From Candidatus Thiodiazotropha sp. (ex Gloverina cf. vestifex) (GTDB lineage: Bacteria; Pseudomonadota; Gammaproteobacteria; Chromatiales; Chromatiaceae), in assembly GCA_025656435.1 (NCBI GenBank), contig JAHXHT010000014.1, forward strand, positions 1 to 19,870: a stretch of 19,870 nucleotides of DNA, given 5' to 3'. Position 1 is the stretch's first letter. Each line of letters starts with the position of its first letter. This document shows positions 7,630 to 16,154 of the stretch, piece by piece. Under the pieces are notes generated by a model. The model did no database searches. It had not been told where the DNA came from and saw only the letters and a program-made list of their open reading frames with translations. A program made the position numbers and the translations under genes.

Positions 7630-8646
7630 CTACAATCGCGTCGGATCGAGCGTAAAACGGGCCACTTTGCCCCGCGCGTAAGGTTTCAGGTCGAAAGCGA
7701 CGCCATTGACGCTGACTTTGACCGCATTGATATCGCCGAGCACTACGCTAAATGGGCCCATGCTCCCGTCGAGCGATCGACTGACACCGCCACGCTTCTC
7801 ACCGAAGATTCGCGCTCTACCGGTGGCATCCCGCACTTCTACCCAGCACGATCCGGTGAACTCGAACACCACCAGGCCGCTTGAAGCAACCGTCTCGGTT
7901 GTCTCCTCTGATGTTGTCACCAATTCAACTTCGGGAGCTGCCTCCGGCTCACTGAATGACGACTCAGTGGCAATCAAGGTCTCTGTATCATCTGAGATGG
8001 CTTCGGTAACAATCGCCTCAGCCACCGGCTCGGGCTCGGTAGCACTCGGGGCAGTTTCAGTTTCAATCAGCGGTGGCGCTTCCTCAGCTTCCGGCAGATC
8101 GCCAGGCTCGGCTATCGGCTGGGTCAGATCCATCGTGCCTGGCTCGGAGAATGGCACTTCAAAACCCGGAGATTGAGTCTCAGGCATCTGTGTCGATGGT
8201 ATCGGTTCGGGTTCAGGCAGGTCCATGCGACCCTGCCACCAGAAAAACAGCAATATGCCCAGCAGCAGAACGACTGTCCAGGTCACAACACGGAAAAGCC
8301 GGTGATCACTGTGCAGTTCCTTAGCCACTTCATCCGGCTGATTTTTTGGCAGCGGTGCCTGCTCAGTGCTGGGGTTGAGTTCCTGATAGGAGATGATGAC
8401 CGCTTCTTCATCGACACCGACCAGTCGCGCATAATTTCGCAAATAGCCCTGAACAAATACAGCCGACGGAAGGTTCTCGTAGTCATCCCACTCGAGAGCT
8501 TGAACGATGCTATGATTCAGGTTCAGACGCGCAGCCACTTCGGCCTGTTCCAAGCCCTGGCGTTCCCGCGCCTTGCGCAGCTGGGAGCCCGGCCCGTCGA
8601 TGGTACCCTCCGCTGGATTACTGTCTGAGTTGTTTTTATTTTTCAT
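7630..8646 (-). CDS. rodZ: Cytoskeletal shape protein RodZ
   Basis: Bitopic membrane protein that anchors MreB filaments and helps maintain rod shape. Domain order is a cytoplasmic helix-turn-helix of the Xre/HTH_25 type at about 20-88 (GSQLRKARERQGLEQAEVAARL), one transmembrane helix at about 117-137 (LFRVVTWTVVLLLGILLFFWW), a long low-complexity acidic, Pro/Thr/Glu-rich periplasmic linker at about 140-250, and a C-terminal DUF4115 domain (FEFTGSCWVEVRDATGR...). Total length of 338 aa is nearly that of E. coli RodZ (337). The ATG overlaps the pilF stop by one base (TAATG), so translation is probably coupled. The linker is compositionally biased but unbroken. Confidence 0.95.
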   Translation of the reverse strand: MKNKNNSDSNPAEGTIDGPGSQLRKARERQGLEQAEVAARLNLNHSIVQALEWDDYENLPSAVFVQGYLRNYARLVGVDEEAVIISYQELNPSTEQAPLPKNQPDEVAKELHSDHRLFRVVTWTVVLLLGILLFFWWQGRMDLPEPEPIPSTQMPETQSPGFEVPFSEPGTMDLTQPIAEPGDLPEAEEAPPLIETETAPSATEPEPVAEAIVTEAISDDTETLIATESSFSEPEAAPEVELVTTSEETTETVASSGLVVFEFTGSCWVEVRDATGRARIFGEKRGGVSRSLDGSMGPFSVVLGDINAVKVSVNGVAFDLKPYARGKVARFTLDPTRL

Positions 8647-9431
8647 TATTGTCTTTCTGACTGGTTGAGTGCTTGTATCTCAGGCGCATCGGGAAACTCT
8701 TTCAACAGTCTGCGCTTGTATTCCACCACTTTTTGGCGGTCACCCAGGCGTTGTTCGATCTGCACACCGAGCCACAGAGAGGCTGCCGTACCCTTAACCT
8801 CTCCATGGTAACGCTCAAGATAAGCCCGGGCAGACATTCCTTTCTGCTGCTCAAGTGAGAGTTCAGCCATCTGAAACAGTGCGGTTGAATACCTTGGGTT
8901 GGCAGTTAAGGCGCGACGATAGTAGGTCTCTGCCATCACCATATCACCGGCGCGCTCAGCACAAAGTCCCGCATTGTTAAGTGCTACCCAAGGGGTGGGA
9001 TAGAGTGGATTGTCGAGTGCAAGCAGAAACTCCTGATCTGCCATCTCGTAGCGGTTTTGTTTGCAGTAGTAGCTGCCGCGGGCATTTCGGATGTAGGGGT
9101 CTCGTGGGTCGAGATTCACAGCTCGATCATAGTGGCGTGCCGCCAAATCATTTTCACCCAGCCTTTCATAGAGAATCGCAATCACATTGTGGGCTTCGGG
9201 ATTCTGCTCATCCACTTCGAGGCCACGTCTGAGCTTCTGCAGCGCCACCGCATCCTGGCCATCCCGCATATAGGCGATACCCATTTCCACATAGATTTTT
9301 CCCGGACTATCCCGCTTTTCCAAGCCCAGGTTACCGGTGGCATCCGGTTGACCGCCCGTGGTCGCACATCCTGTAAGAAACAGGGTTAAAAGCAAGAGTC
9401 CGGCGATCTTATAATCACGCAATAACATCAT
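8646..9431 (-). CDS. pilF: Type IV pilus biogenesis/stability lipoprotein PilF (PilW)
   Basis: Outer-membrane TPR lipoprotein (pilotin) that helps the pilus secretin PilQ multimerise. A lipoprotein signal, KIAGLLLLTLFLTGC, places the acylated cysteine at residue 22. It is followed by several TPR units, including YVEMGIAYMRDGQDAVALQ, AHNVIAILYERLGENDLAARHYD and ALNNAGLCAERAGDMVMAE. The length of 261 aa is normal for the family. Two adjacent ATGs, at 9431 and 9428, are possible starts. The first overlaps the rlmN stop by 4 bp. No other pilus genes are in the window; pilF between rlmN and rodZ is the usual gammaproteobacterial arrangement. Confidence 0.93.
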   Translation of the reverse strand: MMLLRDYKIAGLLLLTLFLTGCATTGGQPDATGNLGLEKRDSPGKIYVEMGIAYMRDGQDAVALQKLRRGLEVDEQNPEAHNVIAILYERLGENDLAARHYDRAVNLDPRDPYIRNARGSYYCKQNRYEMADQEFLLALDNPLYPTPWVALNNAGLCAERAGDMVMAETYYRRALTANPRYSTALFQMAELSLEQQKGMSARAYLERYHGEVKGTAASLWLGVQIEQRLGDRQKVVEYKRRLLKEFPDAPEIQALNQSERQ

Positions 9432-10522
9432 CTGATATTTACCTTCAGGCTTTCCGCTTCCGACCGGCGCAAATCTCTGCGGCTCCGATCCTTGACCTTA
9501 CCGACCAGCTGTCCACATGCTGCATCAATATCCTCTCCCCGGGTCTTTCGGGTTGTGGCGATGATGCCTGAGCGTTTCAGACGCATGCGGAAAGCTTCAA
9601 CCCGTTCCGCCGGAGAGGCCTGGTATTGGGTGCCTGGAAACGGGTTGAACGGAATCAGGTTGACCTTGGAGGGTGTCCCCTCTAGCAACCGTATCAGTGC
9701 TTTGGCATGTTGCAGGCTGTCGTTGACACCATCCAGCATGACATATTCCCAGGTCACCTTGCGCCGTTTATCGCCTTGAACGAACTCCCGGCAAGCGGGG
9801 ATCAGCTCTTCCAGGGGATACTTCTGGTTAATCGGTACTAACTGATCGCGTAAGGCATTGTCCGGCGCGTGGAGTGAAACAGCCAGGCTCACATCACTGA
9901 GCTCCCGTAGTTTCTTGAGTGCCGGTACGATGCCTGATGTACTGATGGTGACACGATACTTGGAGACCATATAGGCCAGATCATCCTGCATAATGTTCAT
10001 GGCCGCTACCACCGCATCGAAATTGGCCAGCGGTTCTCCCATGCCCATCATTACTATATTACTGGGGGATGTACCCAGCTCACGGGTTGCTATCCAGACC
10101 TGCCCAATAATTTCCGACACCGTGAGGTTGCGGTTAAAACCCTGTTGGGCGGTAGAGCAGAAGCTACAGTCCAGCGCACAACCCACCTGGGACGAGACAC
10201 AGATGGTGCTGCGCCCGTCATCCGGAATATAGACAGTCTCGATACGTTGCCCGTCCGTCAGTTCAATCAACCACTTGCGGGTCCCATCCAGCGCCGGCTG
10301 CTCAAAGATCAGCTGCGGCAGACTGAGCGCCGCCACTTGGTGCAGCTGTTCGCGCAGACGTTTAGAGATATCGGTCATGGCATCGAAGTCGGTGATGCCA
10401 TGCTTGTGAATCCATTTGAATACGTTGCGACCGTGAAAAGCCTTGCTGCCAAGCGCCAGAAAAAATGTCTCCATTCCCTTGCAGTCGAGATCGAACAGGT
10501 TGGTTTTCGTACCAGTAGTCAA
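9428..10522 (-). CDS. rlmN: Dual-specificity 23S rRNA/tRNA adenine-C2 methyltransferase RlmN
   Basis: Radical SAM methyltransferase that makes 2-methyladenosine at A2503 of 23S rRNA and at A37 of some tRNAs. The cluster motif CALDCSFC gives cysteines 115, 119 and 122 (CX3CX2C). The C-terminal GEDIDAACGQL supplies the conserved cysteine (336) that forms the covalent RNA intermediate. GMGEPLANFD and the SLHAPDN segments are also typical. The length of 364 aa is slightly below E. coli RlmN (384). It heads a tightly packed run through pilF and rodZ. The 123 bp separating it from relA hold no ndk, which often precedes rlmN, and no clear promoter or terminator that I could identify. Confidence 0.97.
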   Translation of the reverse strand: MTTGTKTNLFDLDCKGMETFFLALGSKAFHGRNVFKWIHKHGITDFDAMTDISKRLREQLHQVAALSLPQLIFEQPALDGTRKWLIELTDGQRIETVYIPDDGRSTICVSSQVGCALDCSFCSTAQQGFNRNLTVSEIIGQVWIATRELGTSPSNIVMMGMGEPLANFDAVVAAMNIMQDDLAYMVSKYRVTISTSGIVPALKKLRELSDVSLAVSLHAPDNALRDQLVPINQKYPLEELIPACREFVQGDKRRKVTWEYVMLDGVNDSLQHAKALIRLLEGTPSKVNLIPFNPFPGTQYQASPAERVEAFRMRLKRSGIIATTRKTRGEDIDAACGQLVGKVKDRSRRDLRRSEAESLKVNIR

Positions 10523-10645
10523 TGCAGGGAGTTCTCAGCGAAATTAGTGAATAACAGGCGGAAAGAAAAAACCATAAAATAACAACGCGTTAGTTTAGCC
10601 TTGGGAGGGCAGGCTGGCAAACCGGCAGGTCGCAATTACCGGATT

Positions 10646-12844
10646 TTATGAGATTCGTTTGACCACACTCACATCCGGTAGTTGCTCCACCTTTGATAAC
10701 AGGCGGCTCAACTGCTCCATATCACTGACTTCAACGGTAAATCGCATGGTGGCGGTATCGGTCTTACGGTCACTGTTGGTATTGACGCCAATCACATCGA
10801 TTTCCTCATTGGTGAGAATTGCGGATATATCCCGCAACAGCCCCTTTCTATCTCCGGATACCACCAGAAAATCCACCGCATAGGTTGTCTGTGCCTGATG
10901 ATCATTCCAAAGGACATCCACCAGCCGCTCTCTATTCGCCTCATCCAGCGCACGAATGTTGGCACAATCCCGCCGGTGCACTGTCACTCCACGACCCCGG
11001 GTGACAAAGCCAATAATCGGATCGTAGGGGACTGGTTTACAACAGCGCGCCATACTGGTCATCAAGTCATCAACACCGGCAACCACCACCTCTCCCTTGA
11101 CCGTAGCGGTCCGCTGTTGTGGTGTTATTGGCTTGGTACGCTGTGCTTGCCGGGCACGCCCACCAACACCTGCGACCTGAATGGGGGACAAATCGCCACG
11201 CCCGATGGCTGCGTAGACATCCTCGGCATGCTGTAGATTGTGCCTCCCTGCAATCGCTTCCAAGTCGGGCTTCTCGGTAACCGAGAGTCGCACCATTTCA
11301 CGTTCCAGGGCAGCACGACCCAAGTCCACGTGATGCTCATAATCCAGATGCTTGAACCACTGTTTGACCCGGTTACGTGCCCTGGCACTGTGCAGATAGC
11401 CAAGATGCGGGTTGATCCAATCACGACTCGGCGTACCATTTTTGGCCGTCAGGATCTCGACCGATTCTCCACTGCGCAGCGGTCGATTCAGCTGGACAAT
11501 ATGACCATCGACTCGGGCGCCACGGCACTGGTGGCCAATGTCAGTGTGAATGGAGTAGGCAAAATCCAGCGGTGTCGCCCCCTTGGGCAGTTCCACGACT
11601 TTCCCCTGAGGGGTCAGCACATAGATTCTTGTCGCCTCCATCTCGGCATCCAGATAACCGGATGGCTCACCCTCATCACTTAGCTCCTTCTGTTCAAGCC
11701 ACTGCCGCATCCATACGATACGACGCTCAAAATCGGCGTCGTGCTTGGTGTTCTCCTTGTAACGCCAGTGGGCCGCAACACCCAATTCTGCATGATGGTG
11801 CATGTCACCTGTGCGGATCTGTACCTCGAGGGTCTTCTCTTCAGGCCCGATGACGGCTGTGTGGATCGATTGGTAGAGATTGGCCTTGGGTGTGGCGATA
11901 TAGTCGTCGAACTCACCCGGTATATGTTTCCAGAGGCCATGCACTACACCCAGTGCCGCATAGCACTGAGCAATATCATCGACCAGCACCCGTAATGCGC
12001 GCAGGTCGAAGATTTGTTCGATATCCACTGATTTGCGTTGCATCTTCCGCCAGATGCTGTAGATGTGTTTCGGTCGACCGCTGATTTCGGCATTGACACC
12101 GACGGCGTGAAACTTCTCATGCAGTAGCTCGATGACCTGATTGATAAACTGCTCCCGATCGGCGCGACGGCCATCGAGTTGACTGGCAATGCGTTTGTAA
12201 TCGTCAGGATGGAGAAAGCGCAAAGAGAGATCTTCAAGTTCCCATTTTATCTGCCAGATACCCAGACGGTTGGCCAGAGGCGCATAGATATCCCGAGTCT
12301 CCTGCGCCAGACGATGGCGTAATTCGGGAGAGAGCCCGCGGGCAGTTCGCATGCGGTGCAGTTGTTCGGCCACGACAATCAATACAACCCGAATATCCTC
12401 GGCAATGCCCAATAGCAAGCGGCGCAGGTTTTCCGCATGCTCACCTTCATCCCCTGGCGGCACCTCGGATGAAAGATCGGTCAGCATGCCGATACGGGTC
12501 AGGTCGTCAACCATGCGGGCAGTATTCTCACCCAGCATCTTAATCAGATCATCAAGCTTAAGATTCTGATCGCCGAATGAACCCAGCAGCATGGCGGCCG
12601 CTATCGTCTCCCGGTCCATTCTCATGTCGACCAGAATCTCCGCCACGGAGAGTGCGTGACGCAGTTGGGATTCTCCAAAGAGGGTACGGGCATCGGGATC
12701 TGCCGCCAGCGCAATGTCGGCTGCTTTCCTCAGGTATTGCCTGTCCTCACCATCAAGATCCTCCGGCAGCCGGTCGATCCATTGGGCGATATCCCCCACC
12801 GCGATCTCATCGCCTTCGGGGAGCCTACTGGTGGTAGTCACCAT
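10646..12844 (-). CDS. relA: (p)ppGpp synthetase RelA
   Basis: Ribosome-associated enzyme that makes (p)ppGpp from ATP and GTP/GDP when uncharged tRNA enters the A site. The 732 residues match E. coli RelA (744) in order. A degenerate hydrolase domain at about 50-170 has AAAMLLGSFGD where active hydrolases carry the metal-binding HD...ED. The synthetase follows at about 220-360, with EFDDYIATPKANLYQSIHT (311-329). The acidic EFDD form is the RelA signature, against RxKD in bifunctional SpoT/Rel. A TGS domain lies at about 405-465, then a Cys/His domain (CCKPVPYDPIIGFVTRGRG...HRRDC) and a C-terminal ACT domain. The HD loss and EFDD motif argue against SpoT. It lies 45 bp downstream of the DUF1015 gene. 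Confidence 0.96.
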   Translation of the reverse strand: MVTTTSRLPEGDEIAVGDIAQWIDRLPEDLDGEDRQYLRKAADIALAADPDARTLFGESQLRHALSVAEILVDMRMDRETIAAAMLLGSFGDQNLKLDDLIKMLGENTARMVDDLTRIGMLTDLSSEVPPGDEGEHAENLRRLLLGIAEDIRVVLIVVAEQLHRMRTARGLSPELRHRLAQETRDIYAPLANRLGIWQIKWELEDLSLRFLHPDDYKRIASQLDGRRADREQFINQVIELLHEKFHAVGVNAEISGRPKHIYSIWRKMQRKSVDIEQIFDLRALRVLVDDIAQCYAALGVVHGLWKHIPGEFDDYIATPKANLYQSIHTAVIGPEEKTLEVQIRTGDMHHHAELGVAAHWRYKENTKHDADFERRIVWMRQWLEQKELSDEGEPSGYLDAEMEATRIYVLTPQGKVVELPKGATPLDFAYSIHTDIGHQCRGARVDGHIVQLNRPLRSGESVEILTAKNGTPSRDWINPHLGYLHSARARNRVKQWFKHLDYEHHVDLGRAALEREMVRLSVTEKPDLEAIAGRHNLQHAEDVYAAIGRGDLSPIQVAGVGGRARQAQRTKPITPQQRTATVKGEVVVAGVDDLMTSMARCCKPVPYDPIIGFVTRGRGVTVHRRDCANIRALDEANRERLVDVLWNDHQAQTTYAVDFLVVSGDRKGLLRDISAILTNEEIDVIGVNTNSDRKTDTATMRFTVEVSDMEQLSRLLSKVEQLPDVSVVKRIS

Positions 12845-12889
12845 CTACTTGATCAGCCTCTGTCCGTAACCGGGTTGTTTTAGTACTGC

Positions 12890-14131
12890 TCAGTCGAGTA
12901 CGTGACTGACCAGGCCATCCGCCAATTTGGGTTCGAACCAAGTGGATTTTGGTGGCATCACCTCACCCGCATCGGCGACTGCCATGAGGTCTTCCATTCC
13001 CGTGGGAAAGAGGGAGAAGGCCACTGCCATCTCACCGGAGTCAACTCGCTTCTCCAACCCCGAGAGACCACGAATACCACCAACGAAGTCGATACGGGCG
13101 TCCCGGCGGGGATCGGAAATGCCAAGAATCGGTTCGATCAGATTATCGGCCAGCAGACTCACATCCAACCTGGCCACTGGATCATCCGATGGAATACGCG
13201 CCGGATCTAACCGCAGGCGATACCACTGATGGTCCAGATACATACCAAACTCAGCGGCGCTGGCTGGTTTCACCGGCTGATCACTGGACTCAACACGGAA
13301 AGACTCTCCCACCCGAGCCAGAAAAGTCGTTTTATCCAGGCCATTGAGGTCTTTGATTACCCGATTGTAATCGAGAATCTGCATCTGATTGTGAGGAAAG
13401 ATAACACTCAGGAAGTAATTATAGGACTCAGCGCCGGTGTGATTGGGGTTATCCGCCTTACGCGCCCCACCCACACGGGACCCAGCTGCTGAACGATGGT
13501 GGCCATCGGCCACATAGAGTGCAGACATGGCATCGAAATCCCGAGTCAGCTGCTCTACGGTAGACTCATCATCCACCACCCAGATTTCGTGGCGCACCGC
13601 ATCAGCAGCGGTGACATCCATATCCGGCGTGGCCCGTGAGACCCTTGCCAATACACCATCTACCTGAGGTGCACTGGGGTAGACCAGGAAAACCGGTCCT
13701 GTCTGGGCATTCAGGGCATCGACCTGGCGCACCCGGTCATCTTCTTTGGCAGGACGGGTAAATTCATGCTTTTTGATGCGATCCGTGTCATAGGCCTCCA
13801 CTGAGGCAGCTGCCACCAACCCGGTTTGCCGATGCTCACCCATGGTCAGCCGGTAGACATAAAAGCAGGGCTTGTTATCTCTCACCAGCACCTTTTCCCG
13901 AACCATTTTCTGCAGGTTTTCTGCCGCCTTGGCATAGACTTCAGGGGCATAGGGATCGACACCAACCGGCAGATCGACCTCGGGACGGGAAATATGCAGA
14001 AAACTCCAGGGACGCCCTTCCACCATTTTCCTGGCTTCAGCCTCGTTCATCACATCGTAAGGTGGTGCGGCGACATCGTCGGCCCGCCCTTGAGCCGGGC
14101 GCAACCCGGTAAAAGCTCTGATCAACGGCAT
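12890..14131 (-). CDS. DUF1015 family protein of unknown function
   Basis: A 413-residue soluble protein matching the DUF1015 family, found in many bacteria and some archaea. Typical features seen are the N-terminus LIRAFTGLRPAQG...VAAPPYDVMN (3-29), FLHISRPEVDLP, the segment HEFTRPAKEDDRVRQ, and the family's conserved YVADGHHRSAA (206-216). No transmembrane or signal segment is visible. A biochemical role is not established as far as I know, and I assign none. The ATG at 14131 is supported by GAGGT about 9 bp upstream on the minus strand. It precedes relA by 45 bp in the same direction, so the two may be co-transcribed; whether that reflects a functional link is unknown. Confidence 0.9.
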   Translation of the reverse strand: MPLIRAFTGLRPAQGRADDVAAPPYDVMNEAEARKMVEGRPWSFLHISRPEVDLPVGVDPYAPEVYAKAAENLQKMVREKVLVRDNKPCFYVYRLTMGEHRQTGLVAAASVEAYDTDRIKKHEFTRPAKEDDRVRQVDALNAQTGPVFLVYPSAPQVDGVLARVSRATPDMDVTAADAVRHEIWVVDDESTVEQLTRDFDAMSALYVADGHHRSAAGSRVGGARKADNPNHTGAESYNYFLSVIFPHNQMQILDYNRVIKDLNGLDKTTFLARVGESFRVESSDQPVKPASAAEFGMYLDHQWYRLRLDPARIPSDDPVARLDVSLLADNLIEPILGISDPRRDARIDFVGGIRGLSGLEKRVDSGEMAVAFSLFPTGMEDLMAVADAGEVMPPKSTWFEPKLADGLVSHVLD

Positions 14132-14313
14132 GAATGGGTACCTCTATGCCTGGGATGGGTGGCGAATTCTCGCCGGAATTGGGTTATCGAGGTGGGGGAT
14201 TGTTTCAAAAGAGCAACTGGTGAATCAAGTGAATCTATCCACCGTGTAAGAATTTGCCTACTTAAGATATGAGAATAAACCTGCATATTATTTATGGTTT
14301 TTAACATAGACTT

Positions 14314-14443
14314 TCATTGTCGCATTTAGGGACGTTAGGGAAAACACACACGAACAGGGATGTCCAAGGATTGAATCTTTGCCAACCAATCATTGCGACA
14401 TAAAATCCTGGCACCCAAGGATAAGGGAGCCAGGATTTTTTTT
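14314..14443 (+). ncRNA. Candidate structured small RNA ending in an intrinsic terminator
   Basis: The 371-bp gap between the DUF1015 and folK genes has no convincing open reading frame. On the plus strand it can fold into a closed domain: TGTCGCA (14318-14324) pairs with TGCGACA (14394-14400), GGACGT (14330-14335) pairs with ATGTCC (14360-14365, one G-U pair), and a 5-bp hairpin lies at 14366-14380. A GC-rich hairpin with eight Ts follows at once. TAACAT at 14302-14307 could serve as a -10 box, giving a start near 14314, but no good -35 is seen. I do not recognise a known RNA family. The same helices could form in a minus-strand leader of the DUF1015 gene. Confidence 0.4.
14402..14443 (+). 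terminator. Intrinsic terminator, strongest on the plus strand
   Basis: A perfect 11-bp stem, AAAATCCTGGC (14402-14412) with GCCAGGATTTT (14429-14439), encloses a 16-nt loop. On the plus strand the T run extends to eight bases (14436-14443). On the minus strand only four Ts follow. It lies 64 bp beyond the folK stop and could also end the folB-folK transcript, but its polarity favours a plus-strand transcript from within this gap. Confidence 0.75.
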
Positions 14444-14502
14444 GCCTGCCATATCTTGTTGATTTCATTCAACTATGACTGGAACCCACAACACTGACCG
14501 CA

Positions 14503-15030
14503 TCAGCTTGATGAGTCACCTGAAGCGGGTGTCACAGGCCAGAGAGGCTGGTCGCTGTCATCAAATGATTCCCAGAGATCCCGATATGTTTGGCCCGTTT
14601 GGGGATGACGTTCATTGCCGGCCACCTCAGAGAGAGGAAGTAGCACAAAGGCATAACGCAGGATCTCATCTCTAGGCACCTGGAGACTTCCTTGATCAAT
14701 GATCTGATCCCCGTAGGTGAGGAGATCGATATCCAGTGTTCTGGATGAGAATTTTTCGCCCCCCCGCACCCGACCATGACTCATCTCGATCTCGTGCAGA
14801 ACCTCTACCAAGGCCTGGGGAGACAGCTGGGTTTTGATACCCACGACCAGGTTAAGAAAGTTCTCGCCATTGAAGCCCACCGCCATATTTTCATAGATAG
14901 TGGAAACCGTCAGCTCACCGAATCTCGCCGACAACGCCTCAATAGCAGAAGCGATTTGTACATGAGGTGTGATATTACTTCCTAGACTAAGCCATGCCCT
15001 AACTGGATCCGGTTCAGACACGCCTGCCAC
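14503..15030 (-). CDS. folK: 6-hydroxymethyl-dihydropterin pyrophosphokinase (HPPK)
   Basis: Transfers pyrophosphate from ATP to 6-hydroxymethyl-7,8-dihydropterin, the step before dihydropteroate synthase in folate synthesis. About 175 residues carry the N-terminal AWLSLGSN, YENMAVGFNGENFLNLVVGI, and the HPPK signature SSRTLDIDLLTYGD. Total length is close to E. coli FolK (159 aa). The start is a GTG; 15030 (17-bp overlap with folB) and 15021 (8-bp overlap) are both possible, and neither has a clear Shine-Dalgarno. It is encoded with folB, and overlap suggests coupled translation. The product of FolB and its downstream aldol step feeds this enzyme directly. Confidence 0.95.
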   Translation of the reverse strand: MAGVSEPDPVRAWLSLGSNITPHVQIASAIEALSARFGELTVSTIYENMAVGFNGENFLNLVVGIKTQLSPQALVEVLHEIEMSHGRVRGGEKFSSRTLDIDLLTYGDQIIDQGSLQVPRDEILRYAFVLLPLSEVAGNERHPQTGQTYRDLWESFDDSDQPLWPVTPASGDSSS

Positions 15031-15370
15031 GCTCGATGATTACCCCGACATCCCGTGCTGCGCTCACGGCACCGACCTTATTGAGTGCCAGTTTGACCCA
15101 AGGCACTGAAAACTCCTCAAGCACGATAGCCGCACATCGTTCCGCCAGCGTCTCCACCAGTTGGAACTCGCTCTGCCTGACAAACTCAATGAGACGCTTA
15201 CTGACTGCCTTGTAATCCAGCGTGTCATCGATGGCGTCTGTGGCGGCAGACTTGGCGATATCCGCCCCCATCTCCAGATCGAAAACGACCGTCTGCCGTA
15301 TTTCCCGTTCCCAATCATAGATACCAATGACGGTATCGATACGCAATTCGCGGATGAAAACAATATCCAT
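15014..15370 (-). CDS. folB: Dihydroneopterin aldolase
   Basis: Converts 7,8-dihydroneopterin to 6-hydroxymethyl-dihydropterin and glycolaldehyde in folate synthesis. The 118 residues (MDIVFIRELRIDTVIGIYDW...) match E. coli FolB (122 aa). Visible family features are the IGIYDWER segment near the N-terminus, DYKAVSKRL, and the LVETLAERCA helix with the active-site glutamate. The C-terminal ALNKVGAV...VGVIIER holds the conserved lysine. The ATG at 15370 is preferred over an upstream in-frame TTG at 15376 because it gives the usual start directly before the first strand. It is transcribed divergently from plsY across a 132-bp gap, a neighbourhood also known from E. coli. Confidence 0.95.
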   Translation of the reverse strand: MDIVFIRELRIDTVIGIYDWEREIRQTVVFDLEMGADIAKSAATDAIDDTLDYKAVSKRLIEFVRQSEFQLVETLAERCAAIVLEEFSVPWVKLALNKVGAVSAARDVGVIIERGRRV

Positions 15371-15502
15371 AATCAATCATTTCAGCTGCTTGGATGAGGG
15401 GCTCATGGTAGAGCAGTCACGCTGAATTACAAACCCTGAACACCGCCGGATTCAGATTAACCCTGGCTTGACCTGACCCTCACTTGCGGTTCCAATTGGC
15501 CG

Positions 15503-16117
15503 ATGCTTACTGAAACACTGCTCGTCATCGGCGCCTACCTGCTTGGATCTGTCTCCAGCGCCATCATAGTCTGCCGTCTCATGGGACTGCCCGACCCTCG
15601 CACCCAGGGTTCGAACAATCCCGGTGCAACCAATGTCCTGCGTATCGGCGGGAAGAAACCGGCAGTGATTACCCTGCTCGGCGACTCACTGAAAGGCTTC
15701 ATTCCCATGCTGGTGGCCCACCTCTTTGAGGCATCTCCACTCGTGCTTGCCCTAACGGGCCTGACCGCCTTTCTGGGACACCTCTATCCTCTGTTTTTCG
15801 GCTTTAAGGGAGGCAAAGGGGTTGCCACCGCGCTTGGTGTTCAGTTTGGCCTGCACTGGGGTATCGGCGCTGGCGTGGGACTGATCTGGTTGTTTATGGC
15901 TAAGGTCGTGAACATTTCCTCTCTTTCGGCATTGGTCTCAATGGCCATCGCACCGCTGATTGTCTGGTTGATCTGGCCATCCCCTGCACTGGTCATGATG
16001 CAGGTTGTTGTAACGCTCATTCTCTTCTGGCGCCATCGTGCCAACATTCAGAGCATGCTGTCGGGCAAGGAAGGTAAAATTGCCGAAAACAACGGTATCG
16101 GTACCGACCAGGATTAA
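15503..16117 (+). CDS. plsY: Glycerol-3-phosphate acyltransferase PlsY
   Basis: Integral inner-membrane enzyme that acylates glycerol-3-phosphate from acyl-phosphate, starting phospholipid synthesis. The 204 residues contain the three PlsY loop motifs: LLGSVSSAIIVCR near the N-terminus, GSNNPGATNVLR (about 36-47), and GHLYPLFFGFKGGKGVATALG. About five hydrophobic segments are seen. Length equals that of typical PlsY (205 aa in E. coli). No strong ribosome binding site precedes the ATG. The metallo-beta-lactamase-fold gene starts 37 bp later on the same strand and may be co-transcribed. Confidence 0.96.
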   Translation: MLTETLLVIGAYLLGSVSSAIIVCRLMGLPDPRTQGSNNPGATNVLRIGGKKPAVITLLGDSLKGFIPMLVAHLFEASPLVLALTGLTAFLGHLYPLFFGFKGGKGVATALGVQFGLHWGIGAGVGLIWLFMAKVVNISSLSALVSMAIAPLIVWLIWPSPALVMMQVVVTLILFWRHRANIQSMLSGKEGKIAENNGIGTDQD

Positions 16118-16154
16118 CTCAACATTCATCGTTCTTCAGGAGCAGACTGCACCC

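Noticed and set aside
7900..8230. Possible repeat or CRISPR-like periodicity in rodZ
   Set aside because: It is the low-complexity Pro/Thr/Glu-rich linker of RodZ, with no regular repeat unit. No CRISPR array or tRNA was seen in the window.
15468..15496. TTGACC...TCCAAT as a plsY promoter
   Set aside because: The -10 match is poor and would place the transcription start at the ATG.
16038..16154. Longer start for the metallo-beta-lactamase-fold gene
   Set aside because: It overlaps plsY by 80 bp and adds a basic peptide unlike the family. The ATG at 16155 has AGGAG upstream.
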